Source: an uncultured Bacteroidota bacterium (lineage in GTDB: Bacteria; Bacteroidota; Bacteroidia; Flavobacteriales; Flavobacteriaceae). Taken from it: DNA of 40,286 bases. The stretch lies in NCBI GenBank assembly GCA_913062555.1, contig CAJXVU010000031.1, forward strand, positions 1 through 40,286. Reading direction: 5' to 3'. Position numbers and translations under genes: made by a program. Each line of letters begins with the position of its first letter. The first letter of the stretch is position 1. The notes beneath the pieces are model-generated. The model saw only the letters and a program-made list of their open reading frames with translations, had not been told where the DNA came from and made no database searches. This document shows, piece by piece, positions 24,684-32,893 of the stretch.

Positions 24684-26915
24684 GTGAAAGGAATTCTGTC
24701 GTTTTTAGTCTTTTTTCTTGTATTTACAAGTCAAGCTCAACAACAACCTACTGAGAAACTTAAAGTAGGATTAGTGTTAAGCGGTGGTGGTGCAAAAGGA
24801 TTGGCTCATATTGGAGCTTTAAAAGTGTTGGATAGCTTAGGTGTGAAAATAGATTATATAGCCGGTACAAGTATGGGTGCTGTTATCGGGTCACTTTATG
24901 CCTCAGGTTACTCGGGAAAAGAGTTGGACTCCATTTTTAGTAATGTCAATTTTGATGATATTATTAGTGACAATTTGCCCAGAGCATCTAAAACCTTCTA
25001 TGAGCGTGAGAATTCTGAGAAGTATGCTATTTTTATCCCGTTTAATGATTTTAAAATTCAATTACCATCGGCGCTTTCTAGAGGGCAAAACGTGTTTAAT
25101 TTACTATCAAAATTAACGCTTCACGTTAGTGGTGTAACTAATTTTGAACAGTTACCAATACCATTCTTTTGTATTGCTACCGATGTAGAAACAGGCGCTC
25201 CGGTTGTTTTAGATAAAGGAAGTTTGCCACAAGCCGTTGCTGCAAGCGGTGCCTTTCCTACCTTATTTCAGCCTGTAATAATTGACAGCCAAACCTTAAT
25301 TGATGGAGGTGTAGCCAATAATTACCCCATTGATGAGTTAAAAGCCAAAGGGATGGATGTTATCATTGGGGTTGATGTTCAAGATGATTTAGCAAAAAAG
25401 GAAGCGCTGAAATCGGCGCCAGAGATACTACTTCAAATCAATAATTATAGAACAATTAGGGATATGAAAGTAAAGTCTAAAAAAACAGACGTTTATATTA
25501 AACCAGATATAAAAGGATTTTCAGTAATTTCATTTAATGATGGGGAGCAAATTGTTGAGAGAGGACGAATAGCTGCTTTACAATTAGCAGATAAATTAAA
25601 AGAAATAGCACGAAATCAATCCAGCTCAAAACGAAACCTTCCTAAGGTTCCGGAAACAGATAGCATTAGTATTAAAAACATTAGAGTCATTGGTAATGAC
25701 ACCTATACTAGGGCATATGTATTGGGAAAACTCAAACTCAAAACACAAGAGAAAGTAAGCTATCATCAATTTAATAAAGGGGTAAATAATTTAGTGGCAA
25801 CTAATAATTTTGATAGTTTTTTATATCAATTTAAACCCAGCGATGACGGCTATGATTTAGTAGCAAATGTCAAGGAAAGTGAAGTCACAACGCATCTTAA
25901 ATTAGGGCTACATTATGACGATTTATATAAAAGTGCAGCCTTAATAAATGTCTCTCAAAAAAGAGTTTTATTTAATAACGATGTCGCATCCTTAGATCTT
26001 GTATTAGGAGATAATATACGTTACAATTTTGACTATTATATTGATAAAGGATTTTACTGGAGTATAGGGTTGAAATCTAGATATAATGCATTTCATAAAA
26101 GTATTAGTGCCTCGTTACTACTCGATGAAAGTGAATTAATAACTACAGGGTTAAATAAAATCGAGATTGAATTAAGCGACATAACCAATCAGTTTTATTT
26201 GCAGACGTTATTTAGAAAAGACCTGTCATTAATTCTAGGAGTAGAATATAAAAATCTTCAAATTACTTCCGAGACAGTTATTGATATTGTCGATCCCGAT
26301 ACTGATGAAACAACTTATGAGAATAGCGATTTTGTCAGTGTTTTTGGAAAGTTGAAATTTGATACTTATGATAATAAATATTTCCCAAATGAAGGGTTTT
26401 TATTCGATGGTGATATGCATCTGTTTTTATCGTCTTCCGATTTTAATAATAATTTCGCCCAGTTTTCATTTGCCAAGGCTAATATTGGATATGCCCTGAG
26501 TTTTTCTGATAAGTTTTCGATCCAAATTAGATCTGAAGGCGGCTTTAGAGTAGGAGACGATTCTAACAATTCTATGAGTTTTGCCCTTGGTGGGTATGGG
26601 AATAATTTTATAAATAATTTTATTTCATTTTATGGCTATGACTATGTCTCTATTATTGGCGATAGTTTTGTGAAAAGTTCTTTAAACCTTGATTATGAGT
26701 TGGTAAAAAATCATCATATTAATCTAAGTGCAAATTATGCAAATGTCGCCGATAAATTATTTGAATCGGGAAATTGGTTAACAGCCCCTACTTATAGCGG
26801 TTATGCACTTGGTTATGCTTTTGAGACAATTTTTGGGCCCGTAGAGGCAAAATATTCTTGGTCTCCAGAAACTGGAAAAAGCAAGTGGTTTTTTAATATG
26901 GGATTTTGGTTTTAA
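24684..26915 (+). CDS. Patatin-like phospholipase fused to POTRA and Omp85-type barrel (type Vd-like)
   Basis: The 743-residue protein has a signal peptide (about 1-18) and a patatin lipase domain (about 25-230). The oxyanion loop is SGGGAKGLAHIG (33-44), the nucleophile elbow GTSMG gives Ser63, and the DGG motif gives Asp207. A POTRA-like domain (about 330-400, DSISIKNIRVIGNDTYTRAY) follows, then a C-terminal 16-strand-type barrel ending in GFWF. This order is that of type Vd systems such as PlpD and FplA, in which the barrel delivers the lipase to the surface. The start is GTG, directly abutting the uvrC TAG stop. All catalytic residues are kept, so lipolytic activity is likely. Whether the lipase is exported or faces the periplasm cannot be told from sequence. 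Confidence 0.9.
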   Translation: MKGILSFLVFFLVFTSQAQQQPTEKLKVGLVLSGGGAKGLAHIGALKVLDSLGVKIDYIAGTSMGAVIGSLYASGYSGKELDSIFSNVNFDDIISDNLPRASKTFYERENSEKYAIFIPFNDFKIQLPSALSRGQNVFNLLSKLTLHVSGVTNFEQLPIPFFCIATDVETGAPVVLDKGSLPQAVAASGAFPTLFQPVIIDSQTLIDGGVANNYPIDELKAKGMDVIIGVDVQDDLAKKEALKSAPEILLQINNYRTIRDMKVKSKKTDVYIKPDIKGFSVISFNDGEQIVERGRIAALQLADKLKEIARNQSSSKRNLPKVPETDSISIKNIRVIGNDTYTRAYVLGKLKLKTQEKVSYHQFNKGVNNLVATNNFDSFLYQFKPSDDGYDLVANVKESEVTTHLKLGLHYDDLYKSAALINVSQKRVLFNNDVASLDLVLGDNIRYNFDYYIDKGFYWSIGLKSRYNAFHKSISASLLLDESELITTGLNKIEIELSDITNQFYLQTLFRKDLSLILGVEYKNLQITSETVIDIVDPDTDETTYENSDFVSVFGKLKFDTYDNKYFPNEGFLFDGDMHLFLSSSDFNNNFAQFSFAKANIGYALSFSDKFSIQIRSEGGFRVGDDSNNSMSFALGGYGNNFINNFISFYGYDYVSIIGDSFVKSSLNLDYELVKNHHINLSANYANVADKLFESGNWLTAPTYSGYALGYAFETIFGPVEAKYSWSPETGKSKWFFNMGFWF

Positions 26916-27272
26916 GTAATTGCTTAAATGACTTTACAAGAAAGAAGATTAAATTTATAAAATACTAAGCTTCAAATAGAGAATAACTTTCTAGGGTTGT
27001 TTCAAATTGTTTTCAGAATTTAAGAATTTTGCAATGGTAATTTTTTTTCACGATATTTGTGGCACTATGAAACCATTCTGGGCAGATTTATTATCATTTC
27101 TACATTATCTTATCAAGAGAAATCCTGAATAAGCGAGCATTATCGTATCTTTAAAGTAACTTTTTGAAACTTATTATTGAATTTTTGATTACTTAGAGTG
27201 GCTGTTTTTGGTTACAGAGTAACCTACACTGAGCACTGTCTAAGTAAATCGAACTAACCTTATAAAAGAACA
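26916..27272. other. Intergenic region before hmgA (357 bp)
   Basis: I see no gene here. A near-match to the -7 box, TATCTTTA, is at 27146-27153, and the nested inverted repeat at 27187-27250 occupies the part nearest hmgA. The rest shows nothing I can name. Confidence 0.5.
27187..27250 (+). promoter_or_regulatory. Nested hairpin element in the hmgA leader
   Basis: An outer perfect 9-bp pair TTACTTAGA (27189-27197) / TCTAAGTAA (27239-27247) encloses GTG/CAC (27198-27200 with 27234-27236). Within it is a tight hairpin GGTTAC-AGA-GTAACC (27210-27224). GATT/AATC could extend the base with one bulge. It ends 23 bp before the hmgA ATG. It may be a structured RNA leader or a compound operator. Confidence 0.55.
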
Positions 27273-28430
27273 ATGCCACGATATCATAAATTGGGTGCTA
27301 TTCCACCAAAAAGACATACAACATTTGAGAACCCTGAAGGTGGGTTATATCAGGAAGAATTATTTGGAACTGCTGGGTTTTCAGGAATGTCATCATTGCT
27401 GTACCATTTATATCCACCAACAGTAGTTACCGAAATTAAAAACATGGGGTCTGTAGCGCCTAAAATTGCGGTGGAGAAAAATATGAAAGCGTTAAGCTTT
27501 AAAGGCTTTTCACTGGCTCCTGAAAATGACTTTTTGGACAGTAGAAAGACCTTATTTGTAAACAACGATTTACACATTGGACTTGCCGCTCCAAAAACAT
27601 TTTCTAAAGATTATTTTTATAAAAATGGAGATGCAGACGAAATGCTGTTTATTCATGTAGGCTCAGGAACATTACGAACAAACTACGGTAATATTCCGTT
27701 TAAATATGGAGATTATTTAATTATCCCTAAAGGCACTATTTATCAAATTGATTTTGATACTGAGGAAAATAGAATATTATATATAGAATCGTTTCAACCA
27801 ATATTCACCCCAAAACGTTATCGCAATAATTTTGGACAACTTTTAGAACATTCGCCATTTTGCGAGCGTGATATGAGATTGCCACAGGATTTGGAAGCAC
27901 ATGACGAAAAAGGCGAATTTCTAGTAAAAATTAAAAAGCAAGGTAATCTTTGGGAATATAAATATGGAAACCATCCCTTTGATGTTGTTGGTTGGGACGG
28001 GTTTAATTATCCTTATGCATTTTCAATTCATGATTTTGAACCAATTACTGGGCGTATTCATATGCCACCACCAATACACCAAACTTGGGAATCTGCAGGA
28101 TTTGTAGTTTGTAGTTTTGTACCACGAATGTATGATTATCACCCCAATTCAATTCCTGCCCCATACCACCATAGTAATGTAGATTCAGAGGAATTATTAT
28201 ACTATGTAGATGGCGATTTTATGAGTAGGAATAATATTGAAAAAGGACAAATAACTTTACATCCTGGAGGGGTGCCTCATGGGCCACACCCAGGAGCAAT
28301 TGAGCGTAGTGTTGGTAAAAAGGAAACTGGTGAATTGGCGGTGATGATAGATCCTTTTAAACCAATGTCCATAACAGCTGAGGCACTAAAATTACAAGTA
28401 GAAGACTATCATAAGTCTTGGATTATTTAA
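27273..28430 (+). CDS. hmgA: Homogentisate 1,2-dioxygenase
   Basis: HmgA opens the ring of homogentisate to maleylacetoacetate in tyrosine and phenylalanine degradation. The 385-residue bacterial form is a little shorter than the human enzyme. The Fe(II) ligands are in place: His300 and Glu306 in PYHHSNVDSEELLYYVDG and His336 in HPGGVPHGPHPGA, with the 36-residue spacing between the two histidines equal to that in human HGD. An N-terminal cupin (HVGSGTLRTNYG, GDYLIIPKGTIYQI) is also clear. It precedes hppD by 42 bp, which makes its substrate, so the pair forms one operon. Its leader carries a nested inverted repeat, the likely place for regulation by aromatic amino acids or their intermediates. 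Confidence 0.97.
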   Translation: MPRYHKLGAIPPKRHTTFENPEGGLYQEELFGTAGFSGMSSLLYHLYPPTVVTEIKNMGSVAPKIAVEKNMKALSFKGFSLAPENDFLDSRKTLFVNNDLHIGLAAPKTFSKDYFYKNGDADEMLFIHVGSGTLRTNYGNIPFKYGDYLIIPKGTIYQIDFDTEENRILYIESFQPIFTPKRYRNNFGQLLEHSPFCERDMRLPQDLEAHDEKGEFLVKIKKQGNLWEYKYGNHPFDVVGWDGFNYPYAFSIHDFEPITGRIHMPPPIHQTWESAGFVVCSFVPRMYDYHPNSIPAPYHHSNVDSEELLYYVDGDFMSRNNIEKGQITLHPGGVPHGPHPGAIERSVGKKETGELAVMIDPFKPMSITAEALKLQVEDYHKSWII

Positions 28431-28448
28431 CCCCTAATGGGGCGTTAA
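28427..28448 (+). other. Hairpin between hmgA and hppD
   Basis: CCCC-TAAT-GGGG (28431-28442), flanked by TTAA on both sides, starts on the hmgA stop codon. There is no T-run. It may stabilise or process the mRNA and set different levels of the two enzymes. Confidence 0.45.
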
Positions 28449-28472
28449 TTTATTAATCTTAAAAATCAAATA

Positions 28473-29636
28473 ATGGCAGCAGAAATAAAAAACTTAAAAG
28501 ATTTAAAGAATACAGAATATTCATTAAAAAAATTATTTAGCGAAGCAGAAGATTTTTTGCCTTTGTTAGGAACCGATTATGTCGAGTTATATGTTGGCAA
28601 CGCTAAGCAATCGGCTCATTTTTACAAAACCGCTTTCGGGTTTCAATCGGAGGCCTATGCAGGTCTCGAAACAGGGATGACTGATCGCGTGTCTTATGTG
28701 CTTAAACAAGATAAAATACGATTAGTTCTAACCACATCTTTAGAGGAAGACGGAGTAATTAATGCCCACATTAACAAACATGGTGACGGCGTTAAAGTGG
28801 TCGCGCTTTGGGTTGACGATGCGACTAAATCCTGGAAAGAAACCACAAAAAGAGGGGCTAAGTCATTCATGGAGCCAACCCGAGAAGAAGATGAAAATGG
28901 ACATGTTGTGCGTTCTGGAATTCATACCTACGGGGAGACCGTTCATATTTTTGTAGAACGTAAAAATTATAATGGTATTTTTTTACCAAATTATAGAAAA
29001 TGGGAATCACATTATAATCCAGAACCTGTAGGTTTAAAGTATATAGACCATATGGTTGGAAATGTGGGTTGGAATGAAATGAATAAATGGTGTGAGTTTT
29101 ACGCCAAAGTTATGGGATTTGCACAAATTGTATCCTTTGATGATAATGATATTTCTACCGAGTTTACTGCTTTAATGAGTAAGGTGATGTCTAATGGTAA
29201 TGGGCGGATTAAATTTCCAATTAATGAGCCTGCCGATGGGAAGAAAAAATCACAAATTGAAGAGTATATCGATTTCTATAATGGCTCAGGGGTACAGCAT
29301 ATTGCTCTAGCTACCAACAATATTATTGAAACTGTTTCGGCAATGCGTGATAGAGGCGTTGAGTTTTTATACGTTCCCGAAAACTATTATGATGATTTAT
29401 TAGAGCGCGTTGGCGAAATCGATGAAGATATAGAGGTACTTAAAAAGCATGGTGTTTTAATTGATCGAGATGATGAAGGGTATCTACTACAGTTATTTAC
29501 AAAACCAGTAGTTGACAGGCCAACGATGTTTTTTGAAATCATTCAGCGTAAAGGAGCTCAATCATTTGGAAAAGGGAATTTTAAGGCGTTATTTGAAGCA
29601 ATTGAAAGAGAACAAGAGAATAGAGGGACACTTTAA
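28473..29636 (+). CDS. hppD: 4-hydroxyphenylpyruvate dioxygenase
   Basis: HPPD converts 4-hydroxyphenylpyruvate to homogentisate, the step before HmgA. The 387-residue protein consists of two VOC domains. The first (about 35-165) is structural. The second carries the Fe(II) facial triad: His193 in YIDHMVGNV, His276 in GVQHIALATN and Glu355 in MFFEIIQRKG. The C-terminal gating helix GNFKALFEAIEREQENRG is present, in the form typical of HPPD rather than hydroxymandelate synthase. It is the second gene of the hmgA operon, followed by a terminator at 29661-29693. Remaining genes of tyrosine degradation are not in this window. Confidence 0.97.
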   Translation: MAAEIKNLKDLKNTEYSLKKLFSEAEDFLPLLGTDYVELYVGNAKQSAHFYKTAFGFQSEAYAGLETGMTDRVSYVLKQDKIRLVLTTSLEEDGVINAHINKHGDGVKVVALWVDDATKSWKETTKRGAKSFMEPTREEDENGHVVRSGIHTYGETVHIFVERKNYNGIFLPNYRKWESHYNPEPVGLKYIDHMVGNVGWNEMNKWCEFYAKVMGFAQIVSFDDNDISTEFTALMSKVMSNGNGRIKFPINEPADGKKKSQIEEYIDFYNGSGVQHIALATNNIIETVSAMRDRGVEFLYVPENYYDDLLERVGEIDEDIEVLKKHGVLIDRDDEGYLLQLFTKPVVDRPTMFFEIIQRKGAQSFGKGNFKALFEAIEREQENRGTL

Positions 29637-29660
29637 CAAACTTTTAATATAAATAATAAG

Positions 29661-29693
29661 AAAAACTCTGTCTTAATTTTGACAGAGTTTTTT
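29661..29693 (+). terminator. Rho-independent terminator after hppD
   Basis: AAAAACTCTGTC and GACAGAGTTTTT form a perfect 12-bp stem around an 8-nt loop with T residues at the end. It lies 24 bp after the hppD stop. Confidence 0.88.
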
Positions 29694-29838
29694 GGTTTTA
29701 ATATTTTTGGAACAGTAATTGTAAATTTGGGTATAGTAGCAATAAATTAACCTAATAATAGTTACAATACAATTAGCTACAATATGAAATGAGTCATAAT
29801 TATAAATTGATACCAACAAATATGATTTTTGACGAATT

Positions 29839-29874
29839 ACATCTGACCCCTAAACAGTAAATATTAACAAATGA
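29839..29874 (+). promoter_or_regulatory. Leader motif ACATCTGACC-N13-TATTAACA-N-ATGA before the DUF3108 gene
   Basis: The same block order is found before ileS at 13613-13650. Here the closing ATG is the start codon at 29871. An exact -7 box TAAATTTG lies far upstream at 29722-29729, so the motif would be in a leader of roughly 135 nt if that box is used. Confidence 0.45.
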
Positions 29875-30647
29875 AAAAGAGTCTACTTATAATCGCATTA
29901 ATTATCATTCAGGTTTCACATGCCCAAGATAAATCTGCCTTCGGATCAGGAGAATGGTTCAAATTTAAAATGAGCTATAGTGGTTGGATGAAAGCAGGAG
30001 AAGCTACCTTGACATTAAAAGAAGGAATGCTCGATAACAGAACGGTATATCATGTCGTGGGGAAAGGAAAAACAACAGGCCCTGTAGGATGGTTTTTTAA
30101 AGTAAGGGATAGATACGAAAGTTATTTTGATAAAAATTCTGGATTACCATATAAATTTATTAGAGATATTGATGAAGGAGGACACACCAAGAAGTTGGAA
30201 ATAGATTTTGATCATGAAAATCAGAAAGCATATATTAATAACATAAAGAAAAAGAGAAAATCTGTTAAAAGTACTGAAATTGGGGTGCAAGATATGGTTT
30301 CGGCATTTTACTACCTAAGAAATAATTATGACACCGAAAATATTAAGGAAGGGGATGAGGTTAGTTTGAATATGTTTTTTGATGCTGAGAATTATAATTT
30401 TAAACTTAAATTTTTAGGTCGAGAAACAATAAGAACTAAGTTTGGCAAAGTAAAATGTTTAAAATTTAGACCTTATGTTATGGCTGGAAGAGTGTTTAAA
30501 GAGGAAGAAAGTTTAACTTTATGGGTCAGTGCCGATAAAAATAAGATACCTTTGCGAATTAAAGCCGATTTAGCGATAGGTTCGCTGAGAGCCGATTTGG
30601 AGGCGTATAAAGGATTGAAACACTCATTTGAAATACAGTTTAAATAA
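29871..30647 (+). CDS. DUF3108 secreted protein
   Basis: The 258-residue protein belongs to the DUF3108 family of exported proteins of unknown function. A signal peptide spans about 1-18 (ending SHA-Q). The mature part shows the family pattern of a beta-rich fold: FGSGEWFKFKMSYSGWMKAG near the start, YHVVGKGKTTGPVGWFFKV, GVQDMVSAFYYLRN with the conserved aromatic pair, and LTLWVSADKNKIPLRIKA near the end. It is the first gene of a four-gene operon; kynA starts 4 bp after its stop. The family often has periplasmic envelope associations, which fits the M23 peptidase two genes later, but no activity is known. Confidence 0.88.
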   Translation: MKKSLLIIALIIIQVSHAQDKSAFGSGEWFKFKMSYSGWMKAGEATLTLKEGMLDNRTVYHVVGKGKTTGPVGWFFKVRDRYESYFDKNSGLPYKFIRDIDEGGHTKKLEIDFDHENQKAYINNIKKKRKSVKSTEIGVQDMVSAFYYLRNNYDTENIKEGDEVSLNMFFDAENYNFKLKFLGRETIRTKFGKVKCLKFRPYVMAGRVFKEEESLTLWVSADKNKIPLRIKADLAIGSLRADLEAYKGLKHSFEIQFK

Positions 30648-30651
30648 TACT

Positions 30652-31584
30652 ATGGCTCACCAACCAAATCACGATTTTATAATACAAGAACTTGAGAAGA
30701 AATACAAGGCTATAAATCAAGATACAGCAACCCATTTAGAAGGATTATTACATAGTAAACCCATAACTTATTGGGATTATATTCAAACAGATGCCTTATT
30801 AAGTCTTCAAATTCAACGGACTACGCTTCCAGACGAAATGGTGTTTATTGCCTATCACCAAATTAATGAGCTTATTTTTAAAATGATTCTTTGGGAAATT
30901 CAACAAGTAGCTGAAAAAGAAGCCTTAAATGTTGTGTTTTTCGAGGATAAATTAATGCGAATAAGTCGTTATTTTGATATGCTTACTACATCTTTTGATA
31001 TTATGAGAGAGGGCATGGATGTTGAACAATATAATAAATTTAGACACACCCTTACTCCTGCCAGTGGTTTTCAAAGTGCTCAATATCGATTAATTGAATT
31101 TGCCTCAACAGAGCTCATCAATTTAATAGATTATAGATTTAGAAAAACCATCGATAGAAACACCCCTTTTGAGCACGCTTTTGAACATTTATATTGGCAA
31201 GCCGCAGGAAAGGATTATACCACTGGGAAAAAATCAACATTGCTCATCAACTTCGAAAAAAGATATAAGGAAGAGTTTATTACCTTTATGAAAGTCTATA
31301 ATACCAAAAATTTATGGTCTAGATTTAAGGAGCTTCCTGAGGCCGACCAAAAAGATGCAAACTTGGTAAAAGCAATGCGTCATTTTGATTATACCGTGAA
31401 TATAACTTGGGTAATGGCACATTATAAAGCTGCTGCACACTACATACTTGGTAAAGATGGTGATGGTGAAGCTACAGGAGGAAGTGATTGGCAGAAATAT
31501 ATGCATCCTAAATACCAACGACGCATATTTTTTCCAGAGCTTTGGAGTCAAGAAGAAATAGATAACTGGGGAGAAAACGTATAG
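30652..31584 (+). CDS. kynA: Tryptophan 2,3-dioxygenase
   Basis: This haem enzyme opens the indole ring of tryptophan to N-formylkynurenine, the first step of the kynurenine route. The 310-residue protein shows LPDEMVFIAYHQINELIFK (59-77) and the substrate site FRHTLTPASGFQSAQYRLIE (130-149). The C-terminal WVMAHYKAAAHYILG has the likely haem ligand His257, followed by the substrate loop ATGGSDWQ. I chose ATG 30652, 4 bp after the DUF3108 stop, because the upstream in-frame start lies inside that gene. No kynureninase or formamidase is seen nearby. Neighbours are an envelope peptidase and pgi rather than other tryptophan genes. Confidence 0.95.
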   Translation: MAHQPNHDFIIQELEKKYKAINQDTATHLEGLLHSKPITYWDYIQTDALLSLQIQRTTLPDEMVFIAYHQINELIFKMILWEIQQVAEKEALNVVFFEDKLMRISRYFDMLTTSFDIMREGMDVEQYNKFRHTLTPASGFQSAQYRLIEFASTELINLIDYRFRKTIDRNTPFEHAFEHLYWQAAGKDYTTGKKSTLLINFEKRYKEEFITFMKVYNTKNLWSRFKELPEADQKDANLVKAMRHFDYTVNITWVMAHYKAAAHYILGKDGDGEATGGSDWQKYMHPKYQRRIFFPELWSQEEIDNWGENV

Positions 31585-31585
31585 T

Positions 31586-32893
31586 ATGATTTTTAAAATT
31601 CAAAAAATATCCTTTAGTCTTGTTGGGCTCCTAATTTTAATAAACTTTGCATCTTGTAAAGAAGATACAAATACGCAACAGGATTCACCTCAGGTCGCAG
31701 CCGTAGAAAAAGTGGTTGACCAATTTGAGTTTGGGTTTAAACTTAACGATTTTATTGTGGTGCGAGACACCATTAAAAAAGGAGATAGTTTTGGTGAAAT
31801 ATTAGAACGCAATAAAATTGGATATCCTAAAATATACCAAATTGTAGAAAAGGCAAAAGACAGCTTTAATATACGAAACCTTCAATTAGGGAAGCCCTAT
31901 ACCTTATTACTATCGAAAGATTCACTACAAGAACCAAAATGTTTTATATATCAACCGAATAGGATTGATTATTCAGTTATCGATTTTCAGGATTCCATTC
32001 ATGCCTATAATCGTCAAAAACCAATTACTTATGTGGAGAAAGAAGTATCTGGAGTTATTGCTTCTAATATTTCAGAAGCATTAGATAATATGGGAGTGAG
32101 TCCAGTTTTAGCCTACAAAATGTCTGATGATATTTATGCCTGGACCATCGACTTTAATCGTTTGCAGGTTGGAGACCGTTTTAAAGTAATCTATACTGAC
32201 AAGTATATTGATGATAGTATTTATGCAGGCGTAGCTAATATTAAAGCCGCGTTATTTGAGCATAAAAAAGAACCATTTTACGCCTTCGAATTTAAAACAG
32301 ATTCTGTCAAAGGGATCATAGATTATTTCAATGAAGAGGCCAAAAATTTACGACGTGCATTTTTAAAGGCTCCAGTTCAGTTTAGTCGCGTATCATCACG
32401 TTATAATTTACGACGACGAATAGCCTATTATGGAAATAAAATCAGACCCCATAAAGGCACCGATTTTGCCGCAAGGGTTGGTACTCCAATTTTGGCAACA
32501 GCAAATGGAACCGTGGTAAAAGCAAGCTACACTAGAGGCAATGGTAATTATATAAAAATTAGACATAACTCTACCTATGCCACACAGTATTTACATATGC
32601 AAAAACGCAAATCGAAAGTTGGTGATTTTGTAAAACAAGGAGATGTTATTGGTTGGGTAGGAATGACAGGTAATACGGCCGGACCTCATGTATGTTATCG
32701 TTTTTGGAAAAATGGAAGGCAAGTCGACCCCTTTAGGCAAAAACTGCCAGAGGCAGAACCTATTTCGGAGCAATTAAAAGTATCGTATTTAGAGTATATA
32801 AAGTCCCTTAAAATTCAATTGGACAGCATTCAATTTATGAGTGATGAATTTTTAGCTAATCAAGAGGACGAATTTCAAACAAAATTTAATTAA
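31586..32893 (+). CDS. M23 peptidoglycan peptidase lipoprotein with Cys in the HxH motif
   Basis: The 435-residue protein is a LytM-type metallopeptidase that would cut peptidoglycan cross-links in the periplasm. A lipoprotein signal ends with FASC, so Cys24 is lipidated. A LysM/OapA-like region (about 58-110: [19 protein letters not shown]) is followed by the peptidase domain. Zinc-site residues are His289 and Asp293 (HKGTD), then His337 (QYLHMQK). The usual HxH reads His368-Val-Cys370 ([12 protein letters not shown]), so Cys replaces the third zinc ligand. The gene starts 1 bp after the kynA stop and its stop overlaps the pgi start by one base (TAATG). An active enzyme with a Cys ligand, or a non-catalytic regulator, are both possible. 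Confidence 0.92.
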   Translation: MIFKIQKISFSLVGLLILINFASCKEDTNTQQDSPQVAAVEKVVDQFEFGFKLNDFIVVRDTIKKGDSFGEILERNKIGYPKIYQIVEKAKDSFNIRNLQLGKPYTLLLSKDSLQEPKCFIYQPNRIDYSVIDFQDSIHAYNRQKPITYVEKEVSGVIASNISEALDNMGVSPVLAYKMSDDIYAWTIDFNRLQVGDRFKVIYTDKYIDDSIYAGVANIKAALFEHKKEPFYAFEFKTDSVKGIIDYFNEEAKNLRRAFLKAPVQFSRVSSRYNLRRRIAYYGNKIRPHKGTDFAARVGTPILATANGTVVKASYTRGNGNYIKIRHNSTYATQYLHMQKRKSKVGDFVKQGDVIGWVGMTGNTAGPHVCYRFWKNGRQVDPFRQKLPEAEPISEQLKVSYLEYIKSLKIQLDSIQFMSDEFLANQEDEFQTKFN

